From NCBI GenBank assembly GCA_032718475.1, contig JAUCBJ010001528.1, positions 1 through 48,924 of the forward strand: a stretch of DNA of 48,924 nt, written 5' to 3'. Origin of the DNA: Nemertoderma westbladi (Eukaryota > Xenacoelomorpha > Nemertodermatida > Nemertodermatidae). A model generated the notes under the pieces. That model did no database searches. It was not told the DNA's origin and saw nothing but the letters and a program-made list of their open reading frames with translations. Each line of letters starts with the position of its first letter. Position 1 is the first letter of the stretch. The translations under genes and the position numbers were made by a program. Positions 9,384 through 20,562 of the stretch are shown here, in pieces.

Positions 9384-10815
9384 CTAGGTGGAGCGAACTC
9401 GGACAGTGGAAATGAGATCCTTGCAGGCTTCCCGATTCTCCATAGTTGTCGCAATTTCGTTTCTCTCAAGTTCAGTATCCCTTTCAAGTTGATCTATATA
9501 TGTTATGGCCGGTCGTCCACGACTACGCTTTCCATGAGTTGGTTGCCAGAAAAGTAGATCTGGTATGACCTCGCCATTACTTCGCCAGCAGTGCCCACTG
9601 AATCTTAATCTGCGTTCACGGAGGGTGGTTGATGCAGGTGGTATTGTACCATAAAGCTCGGCGTTTGTCATGTGTTGTCTCCAGCTGATGTTTAGGGCTG
9701 TCCTTAGTAGTCTTGTGTAGCAACCATCAATTCGTTGTTCAAGTGATTTAGTCAGTGTCCAGGTCTAACCCCCGTATAAAAATACACTTTCCACTGTGGC
9801 TCGAAAGAACTTAGTCTTCAGGTGCCTGGAGAGATCTGATTTCCAGATGGTATCCATTTTTGATAGAGCTACCCAAGCCTTTGCTTTCCTAACTTCTATG
9901 TCCTTTTTGCTACTCTCTATCCACGATCCAAGGTATGGAAGTCGTCGACCTTCCTTAGTTGATTATTATCAATGGTTGTCAAGTTTCCATCAACATTAAA
10001 GGTCATGAATTCGGTCTTGGTAGCATTTATAGGAAATCCAGCCTCCTTGGCAGCCCTCTCCACTTTATTTAGTAGAAGCTGTGCGTCTGCTAGGGTATTA
10101 GAGAGCAGGGCGATATCATCCGCAAAGTCGGTTTCTTTTACTGTAGTTGCCGGATATCTACTACTTCTGCGTTCTTGAAGTGTGAATCCCAGATCTTCAC
10201 CCTTTGTATATATTAAATTAAATTAAAGGAAGAACATTTAATATATACATACCAACCCCCTGTTAGTCAGTATGTCGTTAACATCAGTTAACATCAATCT
10301 TCACCCTTTGTGGCCGTCCTCATTGCGTAATGCAGCACAATTACAAATAGTAATGGTGCTAATGTATCACCTTGCAGTACGCCAGCCAGGATTGAGAAAA
10401 ACAATCTGGTTTCACCATCTGGTGTCGTGAGAGTACCTGCGCTTCTATGTAAGAATATAACAATCCAATGCCAGCAACAATTACTTCTGGTATTCCATAA
10501 GCTCTTAGGATTTCAAGCATTTTACCTCTATGGATGGAGTCGAATACCTTCTTGAAGTCCACAAAAGTCATGACTGCGTGGAGATTCTTTGACTTGATTC
10601 CTTCAATCAGTCTCCGTAGTGCAAGTATCTGAGCTATTGTTGATCTACTTGGTCGAAATCCGTTTTGGCTCTTACGCAGTAGTTTCTCTATGTGAGGCCT
10701 AATCCTATATAGAATCATTTTATTGCATATTTTGGCAGCTACCACAAGCAGACAGATCCCACGATAGTTTGTTGGTATACCGAGGTCTCCTTTGTTGGGG
10801 AGAGGCTTTAGTTGA
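9384..10815 (-). pseudogene. LINE (family A) reverse transcriptase, degraded
   Basis: A minus-strand, broken non-LTR retrotransposon ORF. From 10815 downwards it encodes LPNKGDLGIPTNYRGICLL, then RT fingers (KSQNGFRPSRST), motif A (FVDFKKVFDSIHRGKMLEIL), then after frameshifts the catalytic FADD box (10126-10115) with PINATKTEFMTFN. The C-terminus is RRLRFSGHCWRS...KRSRGRPAITYIDQLERD. The 5' ORF and endonuclease are absent. The frame is interrupted by stops and by an 89-bp insertion at 10208-10296. It cannot encode a functional protein. The exact clade would need an alignment. Confidence 0.82.
10208..10296. mobile_element. 89-bp insertion in the LINE with 15-bp target duplication
   Basis: The word atcttcaccctttgt occurs at 10193-10207 and again at 10297-10311, flanking an AT-rich 89-bp insert. 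The LINE reading frame on either side resumes in homologous order. The insert has an inverted pair near its left end (gtatatattaaat and atttaatatatac). A 15-bp duplication suits target-primed retrotransposition. Confidence 0.7.
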
Positions 10816-11065
10816 CCATTGTAGCGAGTGGTTCAAGACGGCCAAGTACAGTAGGATTGATCACAGTGGCAGGAGATTATGGTAATGACAGATGTGAGGC
10901 CAGGAGGAGGTAAATTGCGGACACACAAGGTATCAGGTATTATTTTCAGGCCTACCTTTTACCTGAGCCGCTATATCCATTACAGCGTCAGACTTTCAAC
11001 CCGCAGGCCACCAGTTCGATCCTACCTGGAGGTCATTGCCGACTTTGTAAAGCTGTACCCAACAA
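10815..11065 (+). repeat. tRNA-derived SINE (second family), plus orientation
   Basis: Inverted partner of 8850-9090. It contains a B-box-like agttcgatcctacc (about 11010-11023) preceded by a tRNA-like segment (cctgagccgctatatccatt). An open frame of 67 codons here is a by-product and not a gene. Confidence 0.65.
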
Positions 11066-11299
11066 AAGTTATAATAAAATAAAAAGATATCACATATATT
11101 AAAATATGTATATGATTTTGGTTGAGAAATAGTTGAGATATGGGCGTTCGAATGTAGCCTGCATGCATTTGCATCAGTTGCTGTCCATGGAACATGTTTG
11201 TTTACATCATAAACAAAAAATTGCTTTGTTGGTGGGAAACAATGCTTGTTGGAGGAAATTATTTTGAGGACAATTGAGGCAATGACCTCTGAGGCAATT

Positions 11300-11594
11300 G
11301 TACGTGTAGTTGACTCTTGAACGGAACCGCCTCAGCGTTGCATGAATTAGCTTTCACCGTTATGACCCGTGCATAATATTGTGCTTTGGCGGCCTCATGG
11401 AGTCAATAAGCATGGTGGATTGGATAGCCCCTGACTTTCTTGAGACGCATCTTAAAGGACTCTGGCCTTGAAGATGCGGATGATCCAGCAAATGTCATGG
11501 GTGATAGGGAGTTGTGGCGGCGCAATTTTGTCGACAAACCGACACAGCATTCTTAATATATATAAATATTGCAGCTGCAAGGCAGCATGCCGAT
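11300..11594 (+). pseudogene. LINE (family B) 3' end
   Basis: The plus strand encodes, with breaks, LRFAxxSFHRYD...VLWRPHGVNKHGG, then GLEDADDPANVMGDRELWRR and NFVDKPTQHS, homologous to the LINE fragments at 2090 and 37690. The 3' UTR word atatataaatattgcagctgcaaggcagcatgccgat matches the tail of the 37690 copy. The 21-bp minisatellite starts right after that tail. Confidence 0.7.
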
Positions 11595-13901
11595 CGTAGT
11601 TGTAGTAGTAGTACGGGTAGCTGTAGTAGTAGTACGGGTAGTTGTAGTAGTAGTACGGGTAGTTGTAGTAGTAGTACGGGTAGTTGTAGTAGTAGTACGG
11701 GTAGTTGTAGTAGTAGTACGGGTAGTTGTTGTAGTAGTACGGGTAGTTGTAGTAGTAGTACGGGTAGTTGTAGTAGTAGTACGGGTAGTTGTAGTAGTAG
11801 TACGGGTAGTTGTAGTAGTAGTACGGGTAGTTGTAGTAGTAGTACGGGTAGTTGTAGTAGTATTACGGGTAGTTGTAGTAGTAGTACGGGTAGTTGTAGT
11901 AGTAGTACGGGTAGTTCGTAGTAGTAGTACGGGTAGTTGTAGTAGTAGTACTGGTAGTTGTAGTAGTAGTACGGGTAGCTGTAGTATTAGTACGGGTAGT
12001 TGTAGTAGTAGTAGTAGTACGGGTAGTTGTAGTAGTAGTACGGGTAGTTGTAGTAGTAGTACGGGTAGTTGTAGTAGTAGTACGGGTAGTTGTAGTAGTA
12101 GTACGGGTAGTTGTAGTAGTAGTACGGGTAGTTGTAGTAGTAGTACGGGTAGTTGTAGTAGTAGTACGGGTAGTTGTAGTAGTAGTAGTAGTACGGGTAG
12201 TTGTAGTAGTAGTGCGGGTAGCTGTAGTAGTAGTACGGGTAGTTGTAGTAGTAGTAGTAGTACGGGTAGTTGTAGTAGTAGTACGGGTAGTTGTAGTAGT
12301 AGTACGGGTAGTTGTAGTAGTAGTAGTACGGGTAGTTGTAGTAGTAGTACGGGTAGCTGTAGTAGTAGTACGGGTAGTTGTAGTAGTAGTACGGGTAGTT
12401 GTAGTAGTAGTACGGGTAGTTGTAGTAGTAGTAGTAGTACGGGTAGTTGTAGTAGTAGTACGGGTAGTTGTAGTAGTAGTACGGGTAGTTGTAGTAGTAG
12501 TACGGGTAGTTGTAGTAGTAGTACGGGTAGTTGTAGTAGTAGTACGGGTAGTTGTAGTAGTAGTACGGGTAGTTGTAGTTGTAGTAGTACGGGTAGTTGT
12601 AGTAGTAGTACGGGTAGCTGTAGTAGTAGTACGGGTAGTTGTAGTAGTAGTACGGGTAGTTGTAGTAGTAGTACGGGTAGTTGTAGTAGTAGTACGGGTA
12701 GTTGTAGTAGTAGTACGGGTAGTTGTAGTAGTAGTACGGGTAGTTGTAGTAGTAGTACGGGTAGTTGTAGTAGTAGTACGGGTAGTTGTAGTAGTAGTAC
12801 GGGTAGTTGTAGTAGTAGTACGGGTAGTTGTAGTAGTAGTACGGATAGTTGTAGTAGTAGTACGGGTAGTTGTAGTAGTAGTACGGGTAGTTGTAGTAGT
12901 AGTACGGGTAGTTGTAGTAGTAGTACGGGTAGTTGTAGTAGTAGTACTGGTAGTTGTAGTAGTAGTACGGGTAGCTGTAGTAGTAGTACGGGTAGTTGTA
13001 GTAGTAGTACGGGTAGCTGTAGTAGTAGTACGGGTAGTTGTAGTAGTAGTACGGGTAGTTGTAGTAGTAGTACGGGTAGTTGTAGTAGTAGTACGGGTAG
13101 TTCGTAGTAGTAGTACGGGTAGTTGTAGTAGTAGTACTGGTAGTTGTAGTAGTAGTACGGGTAGCTGTAGTAGTAGTACGGGTAGTTGTAGTAGTAGTAC
13201 GGGTAGCTGTAGTAGTAGTACGGGAAGTTGTAGTAGTAGTACGGGTAGTTGTAGTAGTAGTACGGGTAGTTGTAGTAGTAGTACGGGTAGTTGTAGTAGT
13301 AGTACGGGTAGTTGTAGTAGTAGTACGGGTAGTTGTAGTAGTAGTACGGCTAGTTGTAGTAGTAGTACGGGTAGTTGTAGTAGTAGTACGGGTAGTTGTA
13401 GTAGTAGTACGGGTAGTTGTAGTAGTAGTACGGGTAGTTGTAGTAGTAGTACGGGTAGTTGTAGTAGTAGTACGGGTAGTTGTAGTAGTAGTACGGTAGT
13501 TGTAGTAGTAGTACGGGTAGTTGTAGTAGTAGTACGGGTAGTTGTAGTAGTAGTACGGGTAGTTGTAGTAGTAGTACGGGTAGCTGTAGTAGTAGTACGG
13601 GTAGTTGTAGTAGTAGTACGGGTAGTTGTAGTAGTAGTACGGGTAGTTGTAGTAGTAGTACGGGTAGCTGTAGTAGTAGTACGGGTAGTTGTAGTAGTAG
13701 TACGGGTAGTTGTAGTAGTAGTACGGGTAGTTGTAGTAGTAGTACGGGTAGTTGTAGTAGTAGTACGGGTAGTGTAGTAGTTGTAGTAGTACGGGTAGTT
13801 GTAGTAGTAGTACGGGTAGTTGTAGTAGTAGTACGGGTAGTTGTAGTAGTAGTACGGGTAGTTGTAGTAGTAGTACGGGTAGTTGTAGTAGTAGTACGGG
13901 T
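11595..13901 (+). repeat. 21-bp minisatellite (~110 copies)
   Basis: Tandem acgggtagttgtagtagtagt with variants (agctgt; extra agt triplets giving 24- or 27-bp units; a few single-base changes). The unit is seven codons, so two frames stay open for hundreds of codons, reading as STGSCSS or VVVVVRV repeats. There is no unique sequence, domain or splice context, and I reject a protein-coding role. Near 13495 and 13775 small deletions shift the phase. Confidence 0.95.
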
Positions 13902-14959
13902 TATTGCCTTTTTAGTGCCCCTTTATGTCTAGGCAATTTTATGGGAAGAAATTGACCATGACGGTATTTTCCAGGGGGCAATAGTCCGGATGAGCAATTG
14001 TCCTGCTCTTCACTGATCTATTGGGGGAGCCAGAATTAATATTGTCAACTTAAAATACTCCTTAATTACGCTAACCCTATGTTTTATTTTCAGAACTTAT
14101 ATTCAATTTCATTACAATTAGCAATGGACCGCTTACGTGAGAAAATTAAATCAGAATTTTTTCATACTTTTCATTGAAAACACCGCTATTTTCAAAAAAA
14201 TTAAATCTTAAAAATATGCACACAAAAAAATATAAAAACTCCTTGTATTTTATTATATTATTACAGAAACAACAAGCTCACATTAGAACCCAAAAATATG
14301 CGAACTGATTGGTAACAATGCCAACCAATAAGACCTCGATTATATTTTCACTTTGGGTATTTCCTGGTCGCTGAATTTTCACATTTGATGGCGATTAAAA
14401 CTGTCTGTTAGTCTGTTATGTCTGCTCTCGGTTATATTTCGACGGACAGAGAACGACAGGTATTCACACAAGCACGACGCTGTCAATATCGTAAACTTAC
14501 ATAGGAATTGAAATTTTCGACCACAAAAAAACACCTGGAGGAAAACACTTTATTTAGCTAGATCGTGTGCTTTCCAATGTGTTAACGAACAGTCAGTCAG
14601 TGAATCATATCTAGAGAAGTAAAAGAGAAACAGGTTTCCAGATTTTGAACCCTTATAAAATTGATCTGGGTGTAAAACAAACAAAAATGTTAAATTTCAA
14701 TATGGAAGTTAATATCTGGGATTCATTCATAACAATAATTTCATGATATCATTTCTTACGAAATTGTGTTCGTTGCTCACGACTTCACGATACGACAGAT
14801 CACACAAAGCATCACAAATCACACATTGAACAACAAAATATGTTTTATAGGTAATATCAATACTGCACATATACCACCGCCAATGAAAAGAAAAAATGAT
14901 TTGCTTTAACACGTGCCGCCCTCAATAGGACCAGGTATTCTGCTTCAATGACTCCAGTT
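13902..14959. other. AT-rich intergenic stretch with a dispersed repeat
   Basis: No gene found. The block 14040-14230 is related in inverse orientation to about 42050-42250 (shared gttttattttcagaactt... and ...gaaaacaccgctattttc), so it belongs to an interspersed element present twice here. Confidence 0.45.
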
Positions 14960-15410
14960 TAATTGGTCTAATACTCAGAGTGATTTATATTCCACGCACT
15001 GCGATAACAATTAGCGCATGTGGGGGGCGCCACTGGGAGAAAAATTATTGTGTTCCATCCAAAAGGCAACACTCTGGGCCCAGAACGGATCACGTGCTGT
15101 GTGAACTGGGACATGGCAAAGAAACTGCCGGATTGGTTGCGGGTGGGTAGGGCCCGCATAACGACGGCATTCGATCAATGGGGACGCCATCCCCGGCAAA
15201 CAGCCATTGTTTACCGGGCTGGTTGACCAAAGGCAGCCCCCACGTGGAAGCGGTCTGCCCTAGCTCCGATAACTCCAGCCTCTCCATCAAAAACTACCCA
15301 TTATGTTGCGGACAAAAACGTGGCGAAACTGGCAAGTCAACTCGTGGTTGGGGCTCACCGGGTCGCAACCTGGGCACCGTTGTATCCCACCGGTCACGGT
15401 CACATTAACA
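14960..15410. other. GC-rich island of unknown nature
   Basis: About 450 bp clearly richer in G+C than the flanking DNA, with several overlapping open frames on both strands of 60-76 codons. None shows a domain I recognise, and open frames are expected here because stop codons are GC-poor. It could be an old coding exon, a foreign fragment or a transposon piece. No splice-bounded exon could be defended. Confidence 0.35.
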
Positions 15411-15863
15411 TTGAAGTAATAATAAAGTATCTAAAGATCAACCGACGGGCGACGGCTATTATACAACCCGCTAAACGCATCTTATATCACAAGCTTAATA
15501 ATCTAAGCAATATAGCTGATGTTGGTGTGCGTGTTGGGAAATCGAAATAGAATAGAAACATTTTGCATTTAATTAATTAATTGTAAAATATTACATAATC
15601 TCTCAGCGACCTGTAAAGCAAAAGTTTACATTAATTCCTTCTGATGAATACGGTAACTAGTGTTTCACTTTCACCTGATGGGATCGTTATAATACTTATT
15701 AGATTGATCTTATTATATGATTTTAAATAATTAAACAATTATAGGTTAACATAATTAAAATAAAACAATTAATAACAGCACAAACAATACAATTGAAATT
15801 TAAATTAATTTAAATTCAATCCAGATTTACTTATAAAACATGGACTAGAAATAAAACATTAAG

Positions 15864-16292
15864 GCCCCCCTCACACGGAGCAACTTGTTTCTGCAACTTG
15901 TTTCTGAAACTTGTTGCTGGACCCCCTCACACACAGAAACAAGTTGCTGCAACTTGTTTCCGAAACTTGTTTCTGTGTGTGAGGACTCCAGCAACAAGTT
16001 TCTGCAACTTGTTTCCGAAACTTATTTCTGTGTGTGAGGGAGTCCAGCAACAAGTTTCAGAAACTTTCCCAGCAACTTTTTAAAAAACCTTTTTTACATC
16101 CAATTTTTAGATTAGAGCTAATATTCGATATATTGAGTGATTTGATATTATATATAAATGACTAAACATGTTAGCTATTTGTTTTGAAATAATTGTTATT
16201 TTCTTGAGCAACAAGTTTCTGTGTGTGAGGGGGTCCAGCAACAAGTTGCTGAAACAAGTTGCAGAAACAAGTTGCTCCGTGTGAGGGGAGCC
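15864..16292. mobile_element. MITE-like element with nested terminal inverted repeats
   Basis: The left end aggcccccctcacacggagc and right end gctccgtgtgaggggagcct are reverse complements. Inside, the words caacttgtttctgaaac and ctgtgtgtgagg recur in direct and inverted orientation. The element therefore has a multi-hairpin structure with an AT-rich core at about 16080-16200. It has no coding capacity. The 35-bp minisatellite begins about 30 bp beyond the right end. Confidence 0.8.
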
Positions 16293-16320
16293 TAACGAGT
16301 ACGGAAAAATTTTCGAGGTA

Positions 16321-18758
16321 CACACTGGCAAGGTCTACATAAAACATTAGCTACACACACCAGCAAGGTCTACATAAAACATTAGCTACACACCGGCAAG
16401 GTCTACATAAAACATTAGCTACACACACCAACAAGGTCTACATAAAACATTAGCTACACACACCAACAAGGTCTACATAAAACATTAGCTACACACACCA
16501 GCAAGGTCTACATAAAACATTAGCTACACACACCAACAAGGTCTGCATAAAACTTTAGCTACACACACCAACAAGGTCTACATAAAACATTAGCTACACA
16601 CACCAGCAAGGTCTACATAAAACATTAGCTACACACACCAACAAGGTCTACATAAAACATTAGCTACACACGCCAACAAGGTCTGCATAAAACATTAGCT
16701 ACACACACCAACAAGGTCTGCATAAAACATTAGCTACACACACCAACAAGGTCTACATAAAACATTAGCTACACACACCAACAAGGTCTACATAAAACAT
16801 TAGCTACACACACCAGCACGGTCTACATAAAACATTAGCTACACACACCAACAAGGTCTACATAAAACATTAGCTACACACACCAACAAGGTCTGCATAA
16901 AACATTAGCTACACACACCAACAAGGTCTACATAAAACATTAGCTACACACACCAACAAGGTCTACATAAAACATTAGCTACACACACCAACAAGGTCTA
17001 CATAAAACATTAGCTACACACACCAGCACGGTCTACATAAAACATTAGCTACACACACCAACAAGGTCTACATAAAACATTAGCTACACACACCAACAAG
17101 GTCTACATAAAACATTAGCTACACACACCAGCACGGTCTACATAAAACATTAGCTACACACACCAACAAGGTCTACATAAAACATTAGCTACACACACCA
17201 ACAAGGTCTGCATAAAACATTAGCTACACACACCAACAAGGTCTACATAAAACATTAGCTACACACACCAACAAGGTCTACATAAAACATTAGCTACACA
17301 CACCAGCACGGTCTACATAAAACATTAGCTACACACACCAGCACGGTCTACATAAAACTTTAGCTACACACACCAACAAGGTCTACATAAAACTTTAGCT
17401 ACACACACCAACAAGGTCTACATAAAACATTAGCTACACACACCAACAAGGTCTACATAAAACATTAGCTACACACACCAGCAAGGTCTACATAAAACAT
17501 TAGCTACACACACCGGCAAGGTCTACATAAAACATTAGCTACACACACCAACAAGGTCTACATAAAACATTAGCTACACACACCAACAAGGTCTGCATAA
17601 AACATTAGCTACACACACCAACAAGGTCTACATAAAACATTAGCTACACACACCAGCATCGAAGGTCTACATAAAACATTAGCTACACACACCAACAAGG
17701 TCTACATAAAACATTAGCTACACACACCAACAAGGTCTACATAAAACTTTAGCTACACACACCAACAAGGTCTACATAAAACTTTAGCTACACACACCAA
17801 CAAGGTCTACATAAAACATTAGCTACACACACCAACAAGTTCTACATAAAACTTTAGCTACACACACCAACAAGGTCTACATAAAACATTAGCTACACAC
17901 ACCAACATCGAAGGTCTACATAAAACATTAGCTACACACACCAACAAGGTCTACATAAAACATTAGCTACACACACCAACATCGAAGGTCTACATAAAAC
18001 ATTAGCTACACACACCAACAAGGTCTACATAAAACATTAGCTACACACACCAACAAGGTCTACATAAAACTTTAGCTACACACACCAACAAGGTCTACAT
18101 AAAACTTTAGCTACACACACCAACAAGGTCTACATAAAACATTAGCTACACACACCAACAAGGTCTACATAAAACATTAGCTACACACACCAACATCGAA
18201 GGTCTACATAAAACATTAGCTACACACACCAACAAGGTCTACATAAAACTTTAGCTACACACACCAACAAGTTCTACATAAAACTTTAGCTACACACACC
18301 AACAAGGTCTACATAAAACATTAGCTACACACACCAACATCGAAGGTCTACATAAAACATTAGCTACACACACCAACAAGGTCTACATAAAACATTAGCT
18401 ACACACACCAACAAGGTCTACATAAAACTTTAGCTACACACACCAACAAGGTGTACATAAAACATTAGCTACACACACCAACAAGGTCTACATAAAACAT
18501 TAGCTACACACACCAACAAGGTGTACATAAAACATTAGCTACACACACCAACAAGGTCTACATAAAACATTAGCTACACACACCAACAAGGTCTACATAA
18601 AACTTTAGCTACACACACCAACAAGGTGTACATAAAACATTAGCTACACACACCAACAAGGTCTACATAAAACATTAGCTACACACACCAACAAGGTGTA
18701 CATAAAACATTAGCTACACACACCAACAAGGTCTACATAAAACATTAGCTACACACAC
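16321..18758 (+). repeat. 35-bp minisatellite (~69 copies)
   Basis: Tandem units ggtctacataaaacattagc + tacacacaccaacaa with low divergence. Variants include caacaa/cagcaa/cagcac, aacttt for aacatt, gtgtac for gtctac, and a longer unit with an inserted tcg (caacatcgaagg) from about 17655 onward. The longer units recur five times in the second half, showing local spread of variants. Spacing is too uniform and spacers are absent, so this is not a CRISPR array. Confidence 0.97.
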
Positions 18759-19589
18759 TGTATGTTTAAAGCTGTCTCTTTCTGGAGCACTGTATGTCTG
18801 TAAGCTGACGTGACGGTGAGTTAAACAACATTAATGTCTACCGGAAAACTTAACTGAAATAGCCTCTAAAAGTAAAGACCAAATTTTGTACCCAACAAAA
18901 ATTGTGTGGAATTTATAGCGCCTTCCACATGATATCGATTGAATCACCAGTCAGCATGAGCTCAACAAGGACTGCCAGTAGCTCTAATGCTACCCGCAAT
19001 AAACTTATAATATAAGCTTAGTGAAGGTTTGACTCCAGGAGTTTTCCATACCCTTAATTAGATTATTTAATTGCCTTTTCCAATTCCGAGGTCTACAGGA
19101 CATCTCACAAGAACCTACGACTGAACACATCGGCGGTCGCTGATCTGCTCTGGAGAGTCGGTTTACATATTTTTTACGGTTTATGTATTTACAAATAAAC
19201 CAACATTGGATGCTGTCAGATCTCGACTCACTGAGTAATCCATCCAATGTTTTTGTCATTAAACCCAGAGCATCAGCAAGGTGAGTGTAGGCCTAATTGG
19301 TGGTTATTAATTTAATATTAGAGGATATGAAAATAGTAGATTTTGTTAAAATGCAATTATTTATCAAAAATAATGCAACAAGAATATCGGCTAACACGGC
19401 TAAAGTTGTGCTGATTTAGGCTAAAGTTGTGCTGATTTAGGCTAAAGTTGTGCTGATTTAGGCAAATAAAATTATAAAAACTGCTAAATACAAAAATAAC
19501 CATTGCACTGCGCCAAGCTTCGATGTACTATTTATTGAGAAAACCAACGATAAGGAAATTTTAATTAAATTCAAATTACACCTTGACCC
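18759..19589. other. Gene-free stretch with a triple 21-bp repeat
   Basis: Contains three exact copies of ggctaaagttgtgctgattta at about 19398-19462. An 84-codon open frame on the minus strand (19259-19005) shows no recognisable domain and is not called as a gene, though an exon of something unknown is possible. Confidence 0.4.
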
Positions 19590-20540
19590 GTAATATAGTG
19601 TCATTGTTTATGACACGGACCCCCCCCCCCCCCCCCCCCCCCCATATTTTTCTACAAATCTTTATCATATTGCTGAAATTTGAAAGTTCAACTCACCGTA
19701 GAAGAAACCATGAATGAAACCGAATTTGTCTGTAAATGTTTTGTTTATATGCGTTATTAAGTGTCTTTCCTACCCATCTATCTATAATGTTGTTAATTAC
19801 TATTTACTGTCCGCACACTTCACTACCGACAAGCCGCACCCACCGTATATTGGACATTCTTAACATTAGCGTCGGTTTGTACATATAATTAGAAAACTTT
19901 CGTTACAAAGATTCTAAATATGTAACAATATCTGAATTTCGTTGAGAAACAGATATAGGCGTTCAAAGATTGCAAGAACTATCGTTCGCTTCAGGCCATT
20001 TATTCTATTTAATAAATACACAAAATTCTAGAACGTGTTATTTATAATTTTTAATTAATTATTTAATATCTCTACCGCGTAGCTATTCTTACATAAACAA
20101 AATGTTTCAGAACGTTGTGTATTTATTAATTAGAATAAATAGCCTACAGCGAACGGGAACAATAATTCTTGTAATCTGTAAACGCCTAGATCTCAGCTGT
20201 TTCTCAACGAAATTCAGACTTTGTTACATATGGAATCCTGGCAACGCAAGCTTTCTATTGATATACGATGATATCGATTGATTACGACTAATGTGAAGAA
20301 TGGCAATGATACGGATGGTGCGATTTCGCAAAAGACACTTTTTTAAAACGCTTATAGAAAACATTTAAAGGCGAAATAGAAAATTCCGGCTTCATGGTAA
20401 CAACCACGGTGAGTTGAACTAGTTGTGTTTCAAATTTCAAGCAATATGATAAAGATTTGTAGAAAAATTTGGGGGGGGGGGGGGGGGGGGTCCGTGTCAT
20501 CAGAAAATGACACTATATTACGGTGTATTTGCATTGTAAA
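19590..20540. mobile_element. ~950-bp foldback element (giant imperfect palindrome)
   Basis: Three nested pairs of inverted segments: 19596-19700 with 20405-20530 (including a poly-C run at 19620-19643 facing a poly-G run at 20471-20490), 19915-20005 with 20145-20230, and 20005-20035 with 20115-20145. The centre is near 20070. The outer ends read ccgtaatatagtgtcat. There is no coding capacity. It abuts the 3' end of the glycosyltransferase gene, so part of it may be transcribed in that gene's 3' UTR. Confidence 0.82.
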
Positions 20541-20562
20541 TTCAAATTAAATTAACTTTGTT

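Noticed and set aside
11514-13777. Frames of over 500 codons (STGSCSS or VVVVVRV repeats) in the 21-bp array
   Set aside because: The unit length is a multiple of three, so the frame cannot meet a stop. The product is pure low complexity in two frames at once, and no flanking coding sequence is present.
15871-16083. Cys/Leu-rich frames on both strands
   Set aside because: They fall wholly inside the inverted-repeat MITE and reflect its internal caacttgtttc repeats.
16321-18758. CRISPR-like regular array
   Set aside because: The 35-bp units are contiguous with no variable spacers, and the genome is clearly eukaryotic.
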